Program-made: the position numbers and the translations under genes
Part shown: in pieces, positions 1 to 6,044 of the stretch
Layout of the letters: every line of letters starts with the position of its first letter
Numbering within the stretch: the first letter of the stretch is position 1
The notes under the pieces: generated by a model
The model's database searches: none
Told to the model about the DNA's origin: nothing
Seen by the model: the letters and a program-made list of their open reading frames with translations, nothing else
Assembly (NCBI GenBank): GCA_903871435.1
Contig: CAIQGU010000354.1
Location: 1-10,193 of the forward strand
Source: an uncultured Burkholderiales bacterium
GTDB lineage: Bacteria > Pseudomonadota > Gammaproteobacteria > Burkholderiales > Burkholderiaceae_F
DNA: 10,193 nucleotides
Reading direction: 5' to 3'

Positions 1-1087
1 CGCCGTCAAATTCCACCGACACGGCGCGCTGCGCCGGATTCACGGGCAGCGCGCGCGGCAGGGGTGGATCGGCGATGTCGGACTCCATGCCCAGCAGTTC
101 CATGAGCCGCTCGGTGGCGCCTGCGGCCCGCAGCATGTCGCCCCAGACTTCGGCGAGCACGCCTACGCTGGACGCGACGAGCATGATGTAGAGGGAAGTT
201 TGGCTCAGCTCGCCGGCGCTGATCTCGCCGGCCAATACGCCGGCCACGCCGCCGTGCAGCCCGTAGAGCAGCGACCCGAACACGCCGATGATGATGAAGG
301 CCGTGAATGCTGCGCGGGTGGTAATGCGGCGCACGGAGGTGGAAAAAGCCGATTCATTGGCGGTGGAATAACGCGCGGCTTCGGCGCCCTCCTGCGTGTA
401 GCTCTGCACCACGGATACGGCATTGAGCACTTCGCCCGCGATGCCGCTCGTGTCGGCGATGCGGTCCTGGCTGGCGCGCGACAGGCGGCGCACGCGTCCG
501 CCGATCCACAGTGCTGGCGCCACCACCAGCGCGATGATGCCCACCACGGTGAGCATCAGCAGCGGGTTGCTGGCAATGAGCATGGCCATGGCACCCACGC
601 CCATCACCATGCTGCGCAGCCCCAGGGAAATACTCGAGCCCACGGCGTTTTGAATCACCGTGGTGTCGGTGGTCAGGCGGGACAAGATTTCTCCGGTCTT
701 GAGCGACTCGAAGAAACGCGGGCTCTGGCGCAGCACATGGACATACACCGCCTGGCGCAGGTCGGTGGTGACACGCTCGCCGATCCAGCTCACCGCATAG
801 AAGCGTGCCGCAGTAAACAGCGCCAGCAGTACCGCAACGCCGAAGAGATCCAGGAAGTAGCCGTTCAGGGCGACCATGCGCGCGCCCAGATCCACCGTGG
901 ACGGCTGGGCCAGTCCCTTGTCGACCAGCACGCGCACCGCGTAAGGCAGTGCCAGCGTGGCGCCGGCGGCAAGCACAAGGGCAACCAGCGCCAGCAGAAT
1001 CTGGCTCCGGTAGGGACGGACAAAGGGCAGGAGCGCGCGCAGCGGGCCTAACTTGGCGCTGCGCGGCCGGTTGGGCGGATTCTTCAT
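1..1087 (-). CDS. MsbA-like ABC exporter, transmembrane half (partial, C-terminus off the left edge)
   Basis: The 362 residues in the window form the membrane domain of a fused ABC exporter (subfamily B, MsbA/multidrug type). After a short basic N-terminus (MKNPPNRPRSAKLGPLRALL) come hydrophobic segments at about residues 24-50, 68-92, 140-180 and 255-315. The intracellular-loop pattern of the family is visible: RFFESLKTGEILSRLTTDT, then VRRLSRASQDRIAD and QSYTQEGAEAARY. The readable part ends at VSVEFDG, the usual first strand of the nucleotide-binding domain, so Walker A, signature and Walker B lie outside. The ATG is the first possible start after an in-frame TAG at 1139-1141; no good Shine-Dalgarno is seen before it. 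It begins 31 bp after the MAPEG gene on the same strand and is probably cotranscribed with it. The substrate cannot be read from the sequence; lipids or amphipathic drugs are typical for the family. Confidence 0.9.
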   Translation of the reverse strand, partial: MKNPPNRPRSAKLGPLRALLPFVRPYRSQILLALVALVLAAGATLALPYAVRVLVDKGLAQPSTVDLGARMVALNGYFLDLFGVAVLLALFTAARFYAVSWIGERVTTDLRQAVYVHVLRQSPRFFESLKTGEILSRLTTDTTVIQNAVGSSISLGLRSMVMGVGAMAMLIASNPLLMLTVVGIIALVVAPALWIGGRVRRLSRASQDRIADTSGIAGEVLNAVSVVQSYTQEGAEAARYSTANESAFSTSVRRITTRAAFTAFIIIGVFGSLLYGLHGGVAGVLAGEISAGELSQTSLYIMLVASSVGVLAEVWGDMLRAAGATERLMELLGMESDIADPPLPRALPVNPAQRAVSVEFDG

Positions 1088-1118
1088 CGATTGACGAGAT
1101 GGGGACGGGGTGCGCCGC

Positions 1119-1526
1119 TTACAAGCTCGTGACCGCGCCTAGCGCGCGAAACAGTCCCAGGGCCGCATCGATCATCAGCACGATGATCGCGAGAAAGGCG
1201 ATCCCGAACCCGGCACTGCGCTTGGCCGGGTCTTTCAGGTAGGCGAGGGCGTAAATGATCCGGCCGATGATCCAGGTGGCGCCGGCAAGTTCAACCGACA
1301 GGCTGCTGCCCCAGCGCGCCGACATCCAGAGCGCTGGCAGGAACAAGAACGCGCTCTCTATCGTGTTCATCTGCACCCGGAAGGCGCGTTCGAAGTGTGG
1401 ATCGCCTGTCGTGGCGGGCGCCTTGACGTTGTATTTTGTGCGGTAGCGACCGACGATGAACATGACCCAGATCAGCACCACCAGGGTGAGCAGGGTGATG
1501 ACCGAGGCCCAGTATTGCGACGCCAT
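1119..1526 (-). CDS. MAPEG-family integral membrane protein
   Basis: A 135-residue protein with about four hydrophobic segments (roughly residues 7-26, 58-72, 78-97, 107-127). Between the first two lies the MAPEG hallmark, FERAFRVQMNTIESAFLFLP at residues 45-64, with the conserved Arg, Asn and Glu (RxQxNxxE). Eukaryotic relatives include microsomal glutathione transferases and leukotriene C4 synthase; bacterial members are mostly uncharacterised and possibly glutathione-dependent. An ATG 12 nt upstream (1538) would add MEPC. The chosen ATG is preferred because a GGAG lies 6 nt before it, and that GGAG sits inside the longer version. The gene lies between the C39 exporter gene (110 bp upstream) and the MsbA-like gene (31 bp downstream), all on one strand. 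Family assignment is firm; enzymatic activity is not shown by the sequence. Confidence 0.9.
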   Translation of the reverse strand: MASQYWASVITLLTLVVLIWVMFIVGRYRTKYNVKAPATTGDPHFERAFRVQMNTIESAFLFLPALWMSARWGSSLSVELAGATWIIGRIIYALAYLKDPAKRSAGFGIAFLAIIVLMIDAALGLFRALGAVTSL

Positions 1527-1532
1527 GCAAGG

Positions 1533-1536
1533 CTCC
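1533..1536 (-). promoter_or_regulatory. Shine-Dalgarno of the MAPEG gene, decides its start
   Basis: GGAG on the minus strand, six bases before the ATG at 1526. It overlaps the alternative upstream ATG (1538), which has no comparable site in front of it, so the shorter protein is favoured. Confidence 0.55.
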
Positions 1537-1612
1537 ATTCACAGTGGTATTCAAAAGCCGGCGCCGGATGCGCGCGAGGCACGGGAACGACCACGCGGGT
1601 GACTCCCGGAGC

Positions 1613-1628
1613 ACATGCTACGGCATGT
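1613..1628 (-). other. Perfect 6-bp inverted repeat just after the C39 exporter gene
   Basis: ACATGC and GCATGT are separated by a four-base loop (16 bases in total), 8 bp past the stop codon of the C39 exporter gene. It could fold as a small hairpin at the transcript end. There is no T-run after it, so it is not a convincing intrinsic terminator. It may be a 3' stabilising hairpin, a binding site for a dimeric protein, or chance. The rest of the 110-bp gap to the MAPEG gene shows no clear promoter. Confidence 0.35.
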
Positions 1629-1636
1629 CGCGCCCG

Positions 1637-3748
1637 TTACGCTTCGCGGGCGAAATTTCCCGCGCCATCCCCAGCCGGGGCGGATATGTCGCCAAGACGG
1701 ACGATGCGATCCACGGTGCGTACCGTATCGGGCCGGTGGCTGACGATGACGATAGCCAGGCCCAGCTTGCGCAGCCGCTCGCTGATCTCCTGCTCGCGCG
1801 CCAGGTCCAGCTGGTCGAAGGCCTCGTCCAGGAACAGCACCTGCGGCTTGCGGTAGAGGGCGCGGGCCAGCAGCACGCGCTGCTTCTGGCCTCCCGACAG
1901 CGCCACCCCCAGGCTGCCCACGATGGTGTTGTACTGCATGGGCATGGCCATGATGTCGGCATCGATGCCGGCTACCGTGGCCGCGGCGCGCACCAGTTGC
2001 GGTTGGTGACGGGGATCGAAGAAACTGATGTTGTCTTCTATGGAGCCCACGAACAGCGGGTCGTCCTGCATCACCACGCCCAGGCGCGATCGGTAGGCGG
2101 CCACATCCCAGTCGCGGATGTCCCGGCCGTTGGCTTCGAGGCTGCCTTCGGTGCGATCGAGCAGTCCGATCAGGACCTTGACCATGGTGGTCTTGCCGGC
2201 ACCGGAGGGGCCGACGATCGCCACCATCTCGCCGGGCCGCACGGAAAAATCGGCGTTGCGAAAGGCAAACCCTTCCACGCCGTAGGCAAACCCCAGGCCC
2301 CGCGCGCTGATGGTCAGCGGTCCCTCGGGCGGCGGCGCACCGGGCGGGCGCAACTGCTCGATGGGTGCCAGCGCAATGTCGGCGATCCGCTCGGCATGCA
2401 GGTCGAGCATGCGAAATTCGATGAGCTTTTCCACGAGGTTGTTCACGCGCGTGAGAAACAGCAGCTTGAATGCCAGGAAGCCAAAGAGCATGCCCACCGA
2501 GAAGCTGCCGCGCACCACCAGCTGCGCGGCCAGCCACACTACCGCCACGTTCTCGATGCCGAAAATGAGGCTGTAGACGGCGCGGTTGAGGATCGTGAGA
2601 TGCTGAACCAGCACGCCCGCGTTGGTCTGGTCGATGATCAGGTTCTGGTAGGCGGAACGCCGCTCCGGCTCGCGCATATTGAGCTTGATGGCCATCATGC
2701 CGCGCAGCGTTTCGATGAAGTGCGTCCCGGCCTTGCCTTCGTGCACCAGCTGTTCATCGAGCGCGCGTCGCTGCGCGCCGTAGAACAGCCAGCGTGTCGC
2801 GCCATAGCCCAGCGTCGCCATCACGACGATGGCTGCCAGCAGCGTGCTGTACCAGAGCATCACTCCCAGCGTAAGCGCCACCATGGCGCCGTCGACCAGC
2901 GTTTCCAGGAACGTGACGCTGAGCGTGCGCTGGATGGCGTCGACGCTGCGAAAGCGCGAGACGATGTCGCCGATATGCCGCTTCTCGAACCACGCGAGCG
3001 GCAGGCGCAATAGTTGCGCGAACAACGCGTCGAGCAGCCGGACGTTGAGCATCGTGGACAGGTACACGCCCAGCCAGCCGCGTACCGCCGTGACCGCAAC
3101 CTGCATGACGGCCAGCAATCCGAAGCCCAGGCCCAGCACGGTGAGCAGGTCTTCGTCCCGGCCCACCACGACGCGATCCACCACGATCTGCACGAAAAAC
3201 GGCGCGGTGATGGCAAATACCTCCAGCACCACGGATAGGACCAGAACCTGCGCGATGGCGCCGCCCAGGCCCTGCATGGAGCCGAACAACTGCCGCACCG
3301 AGACTTTCTCGCGTTCGTCGCGGACCGCGAATCCCGTTGCCGGCGCGAGCTCGGCCGCGACCCCGGTGTAGTGGCGCGAGACCTCGTCCAGCGGCAGCAC
3401 CCGCTTGCCCCGTGCCGGATCCAGGATGGTGATGCTCTTGGCGTCGGCCCGGGTGAGCACCACGAAATGGTTCATGTCCCAGTGCAGTATCGCCGGCATG
3501 CGCAGCTTGCCCAGCGCCGACAGCGGTGCCTGCACGCCCCGGAATGACATCTTCAGCGTGTCGGCGATGCCGGCGATGTGCTGCAGCGTCACGCCTTTCA
3601 TCGATGGCGACAGGCGCACCCGCATGGCCGCGAGATCAGTGCGCAGCCCGTGGTAACTGGCGATCATGGCCACGCACGCGATGCCGCATTCGGGCGCCTC
3701 GGCCTGCAGGATCATGGGCACGCGGCGCCCGAAGAGTCTGGCGAACAT
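1637..3748 (-). CDS. C39 peptidase-containing ABC exporter (CvaB/RaxB type, double-glycine peptide exporter)
   Basis: A 703-residue inner-membrane transporter with three modules. Residues 8-140 are a C39 cysteine protease: QAEAPECG at 15-22 with oxyanion Gln15 and nucleophile Cys21, His94 in WDMNHFVVL, and Asp110 in ILDPARG. Residues 165-445 are the ABC membrane domain. Residues 478-690 are the ATPase: Walker A GPSGAGKT 513-520, Q-loop Gln561, signature LSGGQ 617-621, Walker B VLFLDE 637-642, H-loop His671. Family members remove a leader ending in Gly-Gly from small peptides while exporting them. GSIEDNISFFDP (568-579) and the overall length fit the CvaB/RaxB branch. The catalytic set is complete. 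The D-loop reads DEAFDQLD instead of the usual DEATSxLD. The start chosen (MFARLFGRR) lies 2 nt after the hlyD-like stop; an ATG at 3796 would overlap that gene and add 16 unlikely residues. No cargo peptide is visible in the window. Confidence 0.93.
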   Translation of the reverse strand: MFARLFGRRVPMILQAEAPECGIACVAMIASYHGLRTDLAAMRVRLSPSMKGVTLQHIAGIADTLKMSFRGVQAPLSALGKLRMPAILHWDMNHFVVLTRADAKSITILDPARGKRVLPLDEVSRHYTGVAAELAPATGFAVRDEREKVSVRQLFGSMQGLGGAIAQVLVLSVVLEVFAITAPFFVQIVVDRVVVGRDEDLLTVLGLGFGLLAVMQVAVTAVRGWLGVYLSTMLNVRLLDALFAQLLRLPLAWFEKRHIGDIVSRFRSVDAIQRTLSVTFLETLVDGAMVALTLGVMLWYSTLLAAIVVMATLGYGATRWLFYGAQRRALDEQLVHEGKAGTHFIETLRGMMAIKLNMREPERRSAYQNLIIDQTNAGVLVQHLTILNRAVYSLIFGIENVAVVWLAAQLVVRGSFSVGMLFGFLAFKLLFLTRVNNLVEKLIEFRMLDLHAERIADIALAPIEQLRPPGAPPPEGPLTISARGLGFAYGVEGFAFRNADFSVRPGEMVAIVGPSGAGKTTMVKVLIGLLDRTEGSLEANGRDIRDWDVAAYRSRLGVVMQDDPLFVGSIEDNISFFDPRHQPQLVRAAATVAGIDADIMAMPMQYNTIVGSLGVALSGGQKQRVLLARALYRKPQVLFLDEAFDQLDLAREQEISERLRKLGLAIVIVSHRPDTVRTVDRIVRLGDISAPAGDGAGNFAREA

Positions 3749-3750
3749 GG

Positions 3751-5052
3751 CTAGCGCAGGCGCTCGCGCAGGGCCAGAACGGGCTCGAACACCCATTCAA
3801 AGACCGTGCGCTTCTCGAGGAGAATGTCGGCGTTGACCAGCATGCCTGGCCGCAGCGGAAATTCCTGCGTGCCGGTCCGTACGGTCTGATGATCCAGGGC
3901 AACCTCGATGCGATAGACCGGCTCGTGCACCGGCAGGGTTCCCACCTTCTCGCCGGCCGACCACACGGTGCGGCCGACGCTGGTGACGTGGCCCTGATAC
4001 TGGCCGAAGCGCTGGAACGGGAAGGCATCGTAGCGCAGCACCACGGCATTGCCGGCTTCGATGAAGCCGATGGCGCGCGTGGGCACCAGCAGCTGCGCAT
4101 GCAGCCCGCTCCCCTTGGGCATGATGGTGGCCAGCGTGGCGTCAGCGGCCAGCGAATCGCCGCGCGCCGCGGCGATATTGGTGACGATGCCTGCGATGGG
4201 CGCACGCACTGCCGAATCGCTGTGCGCTTCCTCCTGCACCAGGGACTGCTGCAACTCGCTGCGACGCTGTTCCAGCTGCTGCTGCTGGGTACGGGTACGG
4301 ATGTCGATGAGCGGCAGCTCGGCCTGCGCCGTGCGCAGCTCGCGCTCGATGGCCGCCCGGCTGCCGCGCAGGTTTTCGAGCTTGGTCGTCTGGTCGAGCA
4401 CGTCGTTGCGCCGTTCACGCATCATGGCCTCGGAGTACAGGCCTTCCTTGACCAGTTGCCGCGCGCGCTGCGCTTCCTGCTGCGCCGAGGCCAGGCGCTC
4501 CTGCTGCGACTGCACTTCGGCACCCGCCTGGTCCAGTCCCTTGCGCAGGTCATCGACCCGCTTGCGCGCCTGCGCTGCCTGCTCCTGGCCCATCAGCACG
4601 GCTTGCGCTGCCTCGGATTCGAGCGAGCGCAGGCGCCCGGTGAGCTCCTGGCGCACCAGCTCCGAAGCGTTGGCGCCGGTGGCCGTGGTGCGTTCCTGCG
4701 ACAGCCGGGCGATGGGTTGCCCGGCAGCGATCTCGTCGCCCTCCTTGACCATGAGCTCTGCCACAACGCTGGCTTCTGGCGCGCTCACGCGTGCCGCGCC
4801 TATATCGAGTTCCAGATAGCCGTCGACCCGCTCGCGGCGCGTGTAACTCCCCACGAAAGCGAACACGACAAGCGCTACGGCTGCCACGGCCACGAGGACG
4901 GTGAAGATCCACATGGGCACGGGCCGCGCCTTGGAGACCTCACCCAGCAGTTTTTCCCGCTGCGCATCGATCGCTTCCTGGCGGAACAGCGAGCGCCGCG
5001 GCGCCGGTGGCGCGGCTGGCGGCGATTCGGGTTCGGTGGGCGGCTTGCTCAC
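3751..5052 (-). CDS. HlyD/CvaA-type periplasmic adaptor (membrane-fusion protein)
   Basis: A 433-residue partner of the C39 exporter, expected to bridge it to an outer-membrane TolC-like channel. A Pro-rich cytoplasmic N-terminus (MSKPPTEPESPPAAPPAPRR) leads to one transmembrane segment at about 47-69. The first half of the lipoyl/barrel-sandwich domain follows (VSAPEASVVAELMVKEGDEI, 89-108), then a Gln/Glu/Arg-rich coiled-coil hairpin at about 130-278, then the returning lipoyl half (VRAPIAGIVTNIAAARGDSL, 282-301). The beta-barrel contains RYDAFPFQRFGQYQGHVTSV (340-359), a signature of the CvaA/RaxA branch. The C-terminus ends with LRPGMLVNADILLEKRTVFEW, as usual for the family. The start is GTG with a weak ribosome site; it retains the cytoplasmic part. 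The gene begins 47 bp after fabI and ends 2 nt before the exporter ATG, so translational coupling with the exporter is likely. Confidence 0.92.
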   Translation of the reverse strand: MSKPPTEPESPPAAPPAPRRSLFRQEAIDAQREKLLGEVSKARPVPMWIFTVLVAVAAVALVVFAFVGSYTRRERVDGYLELDIGAARVSAPEASVVAELMVKEGDEIAAGQPIARLSQERTTATGANASELVRQELTGRLRSLESEAAQAVLMGQEQAAQARKRVDDLRKGLDQAGAEVQSQQERLASAQQEAQRARQLVKEGLYSEAMMRERRNDVLDQTTKLENLRGSRAAIERELRTAQAELPLIDIRTRTQQQQLEQRRSELQQSLVQEEAHSDSAVRAPIAGIVTNIAAARGDSLAADATLATIMPKGSGLHAQLLVPTRAIGFIEAGNAVVLRYDAFPFQRFGQYQGHVTSVGRTVWSAGEKVGTLPVHEPVYRIEVALDHQTVRTGTQEFPLRPGMLVNADILLEKRTVFEWVFEPVLALRERLR

Positions 5053-5099
5053 AACGGGATCGTCACGGCACGGTTTGCGCGACGCGCGCAGTCACTGCT

Positions 5100-5885
5100 C
5101 TACTCATCCATGCCGCCGACCACGCGGTTGAACCCGGAGTCGACGTAGGTGATCTCGCCGGTGATGCCGGCTGCCAGGTCGGAAAGGAGAAACGCCGCGG
5201 CGTTGCCCACGTCGTCGATCGTGACGTTGCGGCGCATGGGCGCATTCTGTGCCACGACGTCGAGAATCTTGCCAAAGTCCTTGATGCCGGCCGAGGCCAG
5301 GGTACGGATCGGCCCCGCGGAAATGCCGTTGACGCGGATGCCCTTGGGGCCCAGGGACGCCGCCAGGTAGCGCACGGACGCTTCCAGGGACGCCTTGGCC
5401 AGGCCCATCGTGTTGTAGTTGGGCACGACACGTTCGGCGCCCAGGTAGGTCAAAGTGAGCAGGGCGCCCGCCCGGCCCTGCATCAGGGGGAAGGCAGCCT
5501 TGGCCAGCGCCGGGAAGCTGTAGGCGGAGATGTCATGGGCGATGCGGAAGGCCTCGCGCGACAGCCCATCGAGGAAATCCCCCGCGATGGCTTCGCGCGG
5601 CGCAAAGCCGATGGCATGCACGACGCCGTCGAGTCCGTCCCAGGACTTGGCGAGGTCCGTGAAAACGGCAGCGATCTGCGCGTCGTCGGCCACGTCGCAG
5701 GGGAAGACCAGCGTGGAGCCGAACTCGCGGGCAACCTCGGTGACACGGTCCTTGAAGCGGTCGCCCACGTAGGTAAACGCGAGATCCGCGCCTTCGCGGC
5801 GGCAGGCCCGGGCGATGCCGTAGGCGATGGATCGGTTGGAGATGATCCCGGTGATCAGGATGCGTTTGCCCGTCAGGAATGCCAT
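5100..5885 (-). CDS. fabI: Enoyl-[acyl-carrier-protein] reductase (NADH), FabI
   Basis: A 261-residue cytoplasmic short-chain-dehydrogenase-type enzyme. It catalyses the last step of each fatty-acid elongation cycle, reducing trans-2-enoyl-ACP with NADH. The N-terminus [20 protein letters not shown] carries the FabI-specific cofactor loop, in which ISNRSIA replaces the ordinary glycine-rich loop. Catalytic residues are Tyr147, Tyr157 and Lys164 in YNTMGLAK (the Y-x6-K motif), one position after the E. coli numbering. HAIGFAP at 90-96 keeps the glycine (Gly93) whose mutation gives triclosan resistance in E. coli, so a sensitive-type pocket is expected. GIKDF at 200-204 and the C-terminal DSGFN also match. 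Length equals the E. coli enzyme. The ATG is fixed by homology; the weak CAGG about 9 nt before it is the only Shine-Dalgarno-like element. Upstream in-frame TTG extensions read as non-coding. It follows mltD by 159 bp and precedes the HlyD-like gene by 47 bp. Confidence 0.97.
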   Translation of the reverse strand: MAFLTGKRILITGIISNRSIAYGIARACRREGADLAFTYVGDRFKDRVTEVAREFGSTLVFPCDVADDAQIAAVFTDLAKSWDGLDGVVHAIGFAPREAIAGDFLDGLSREAFRIAHDISAYSFPALAKAAFPLMQGRAGALLTLTYLGAERVVPNYNTMGLAKASLEASVRYLAASLGPKGIRVNGISAGPIRTLASAGIKDFGKILDVVAQNAPMRRNVTIDDVGNAAAFLLSDLAAGITGEITYVDSGFNRVVGGMDE

Positions 5886-5963
5886 GAAAATTGCCTGTCT
5901 GTGAAACCGCCGGTTGATGGATGCAGCGGCACCGTGGCGGCTAGGGGAGGGATGCTGGGCATC

Positions 5964-5991
5964 GCGCCCGTTGCCGGCAGGGCCCGGGCGC
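5964..5991 (-). other. GC-rich inverted repeat in the mltD-fabI gap
   Basis: GCGCCCG and CGGGCGC form a perfect 7-bp stem around a 14-base loop, in the 159-bp gap between the mltD stop and the fabI ATG. It could act as a terminator-like hairpin for mltD, but no T-run follows on the minus strand; or it could structure the fabI leader. On the minus strand a CATAAT (5998 down to 5993) sits directly in front of it and resembles a -10 box, but no acceptable -35 lies 16-19 bp upstream. Whether fabI has its own promoter here is therefore open. Confidence 0.35.
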
Positions 5992-6044
5992 AATTATGCC
6001 GGTCGCGGGGGGCGGCAGTGGCCATCCCCGGCGAACCGGATGAC

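Noticed and set aside
200..1051. A 283-codon plus-strand open frame over the MsbA-like gene
   Set aside because: The minus strand here encodes a clear ABC membrane domain that stays open to the left edge; this frame is its mirror.
1527..1636. A possible cargo peptide between the C39 exporter and the MAPEG gene
   Set aside because: No minus-strand frame in the 110 bp shows a start, a leader-like helix and Gly-Gly; the region has only a small palindrome.
1544..3013. A 489-codon plus-strand open frame opposite the C39 exporter
   Set aside because: It is a His/Arg/Gln-rich shadow of the exporter coding strand with no domain features.
5053..5099. A possible cargo peptide between fabI and the HlyD-like gene
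   Set aside because: Only 47 bp are available, and no start codon followed by a double-glycine leader fits on either strand.
3526..5148. A 540-codon plus-strand open frame opposite the exporter genes
   Set aside because: It is antisense to the HlyD-like gene and the start of the C39 exporter gene. Its composition is that of a mirror frame, with no recognisable motif and no ribosome site.
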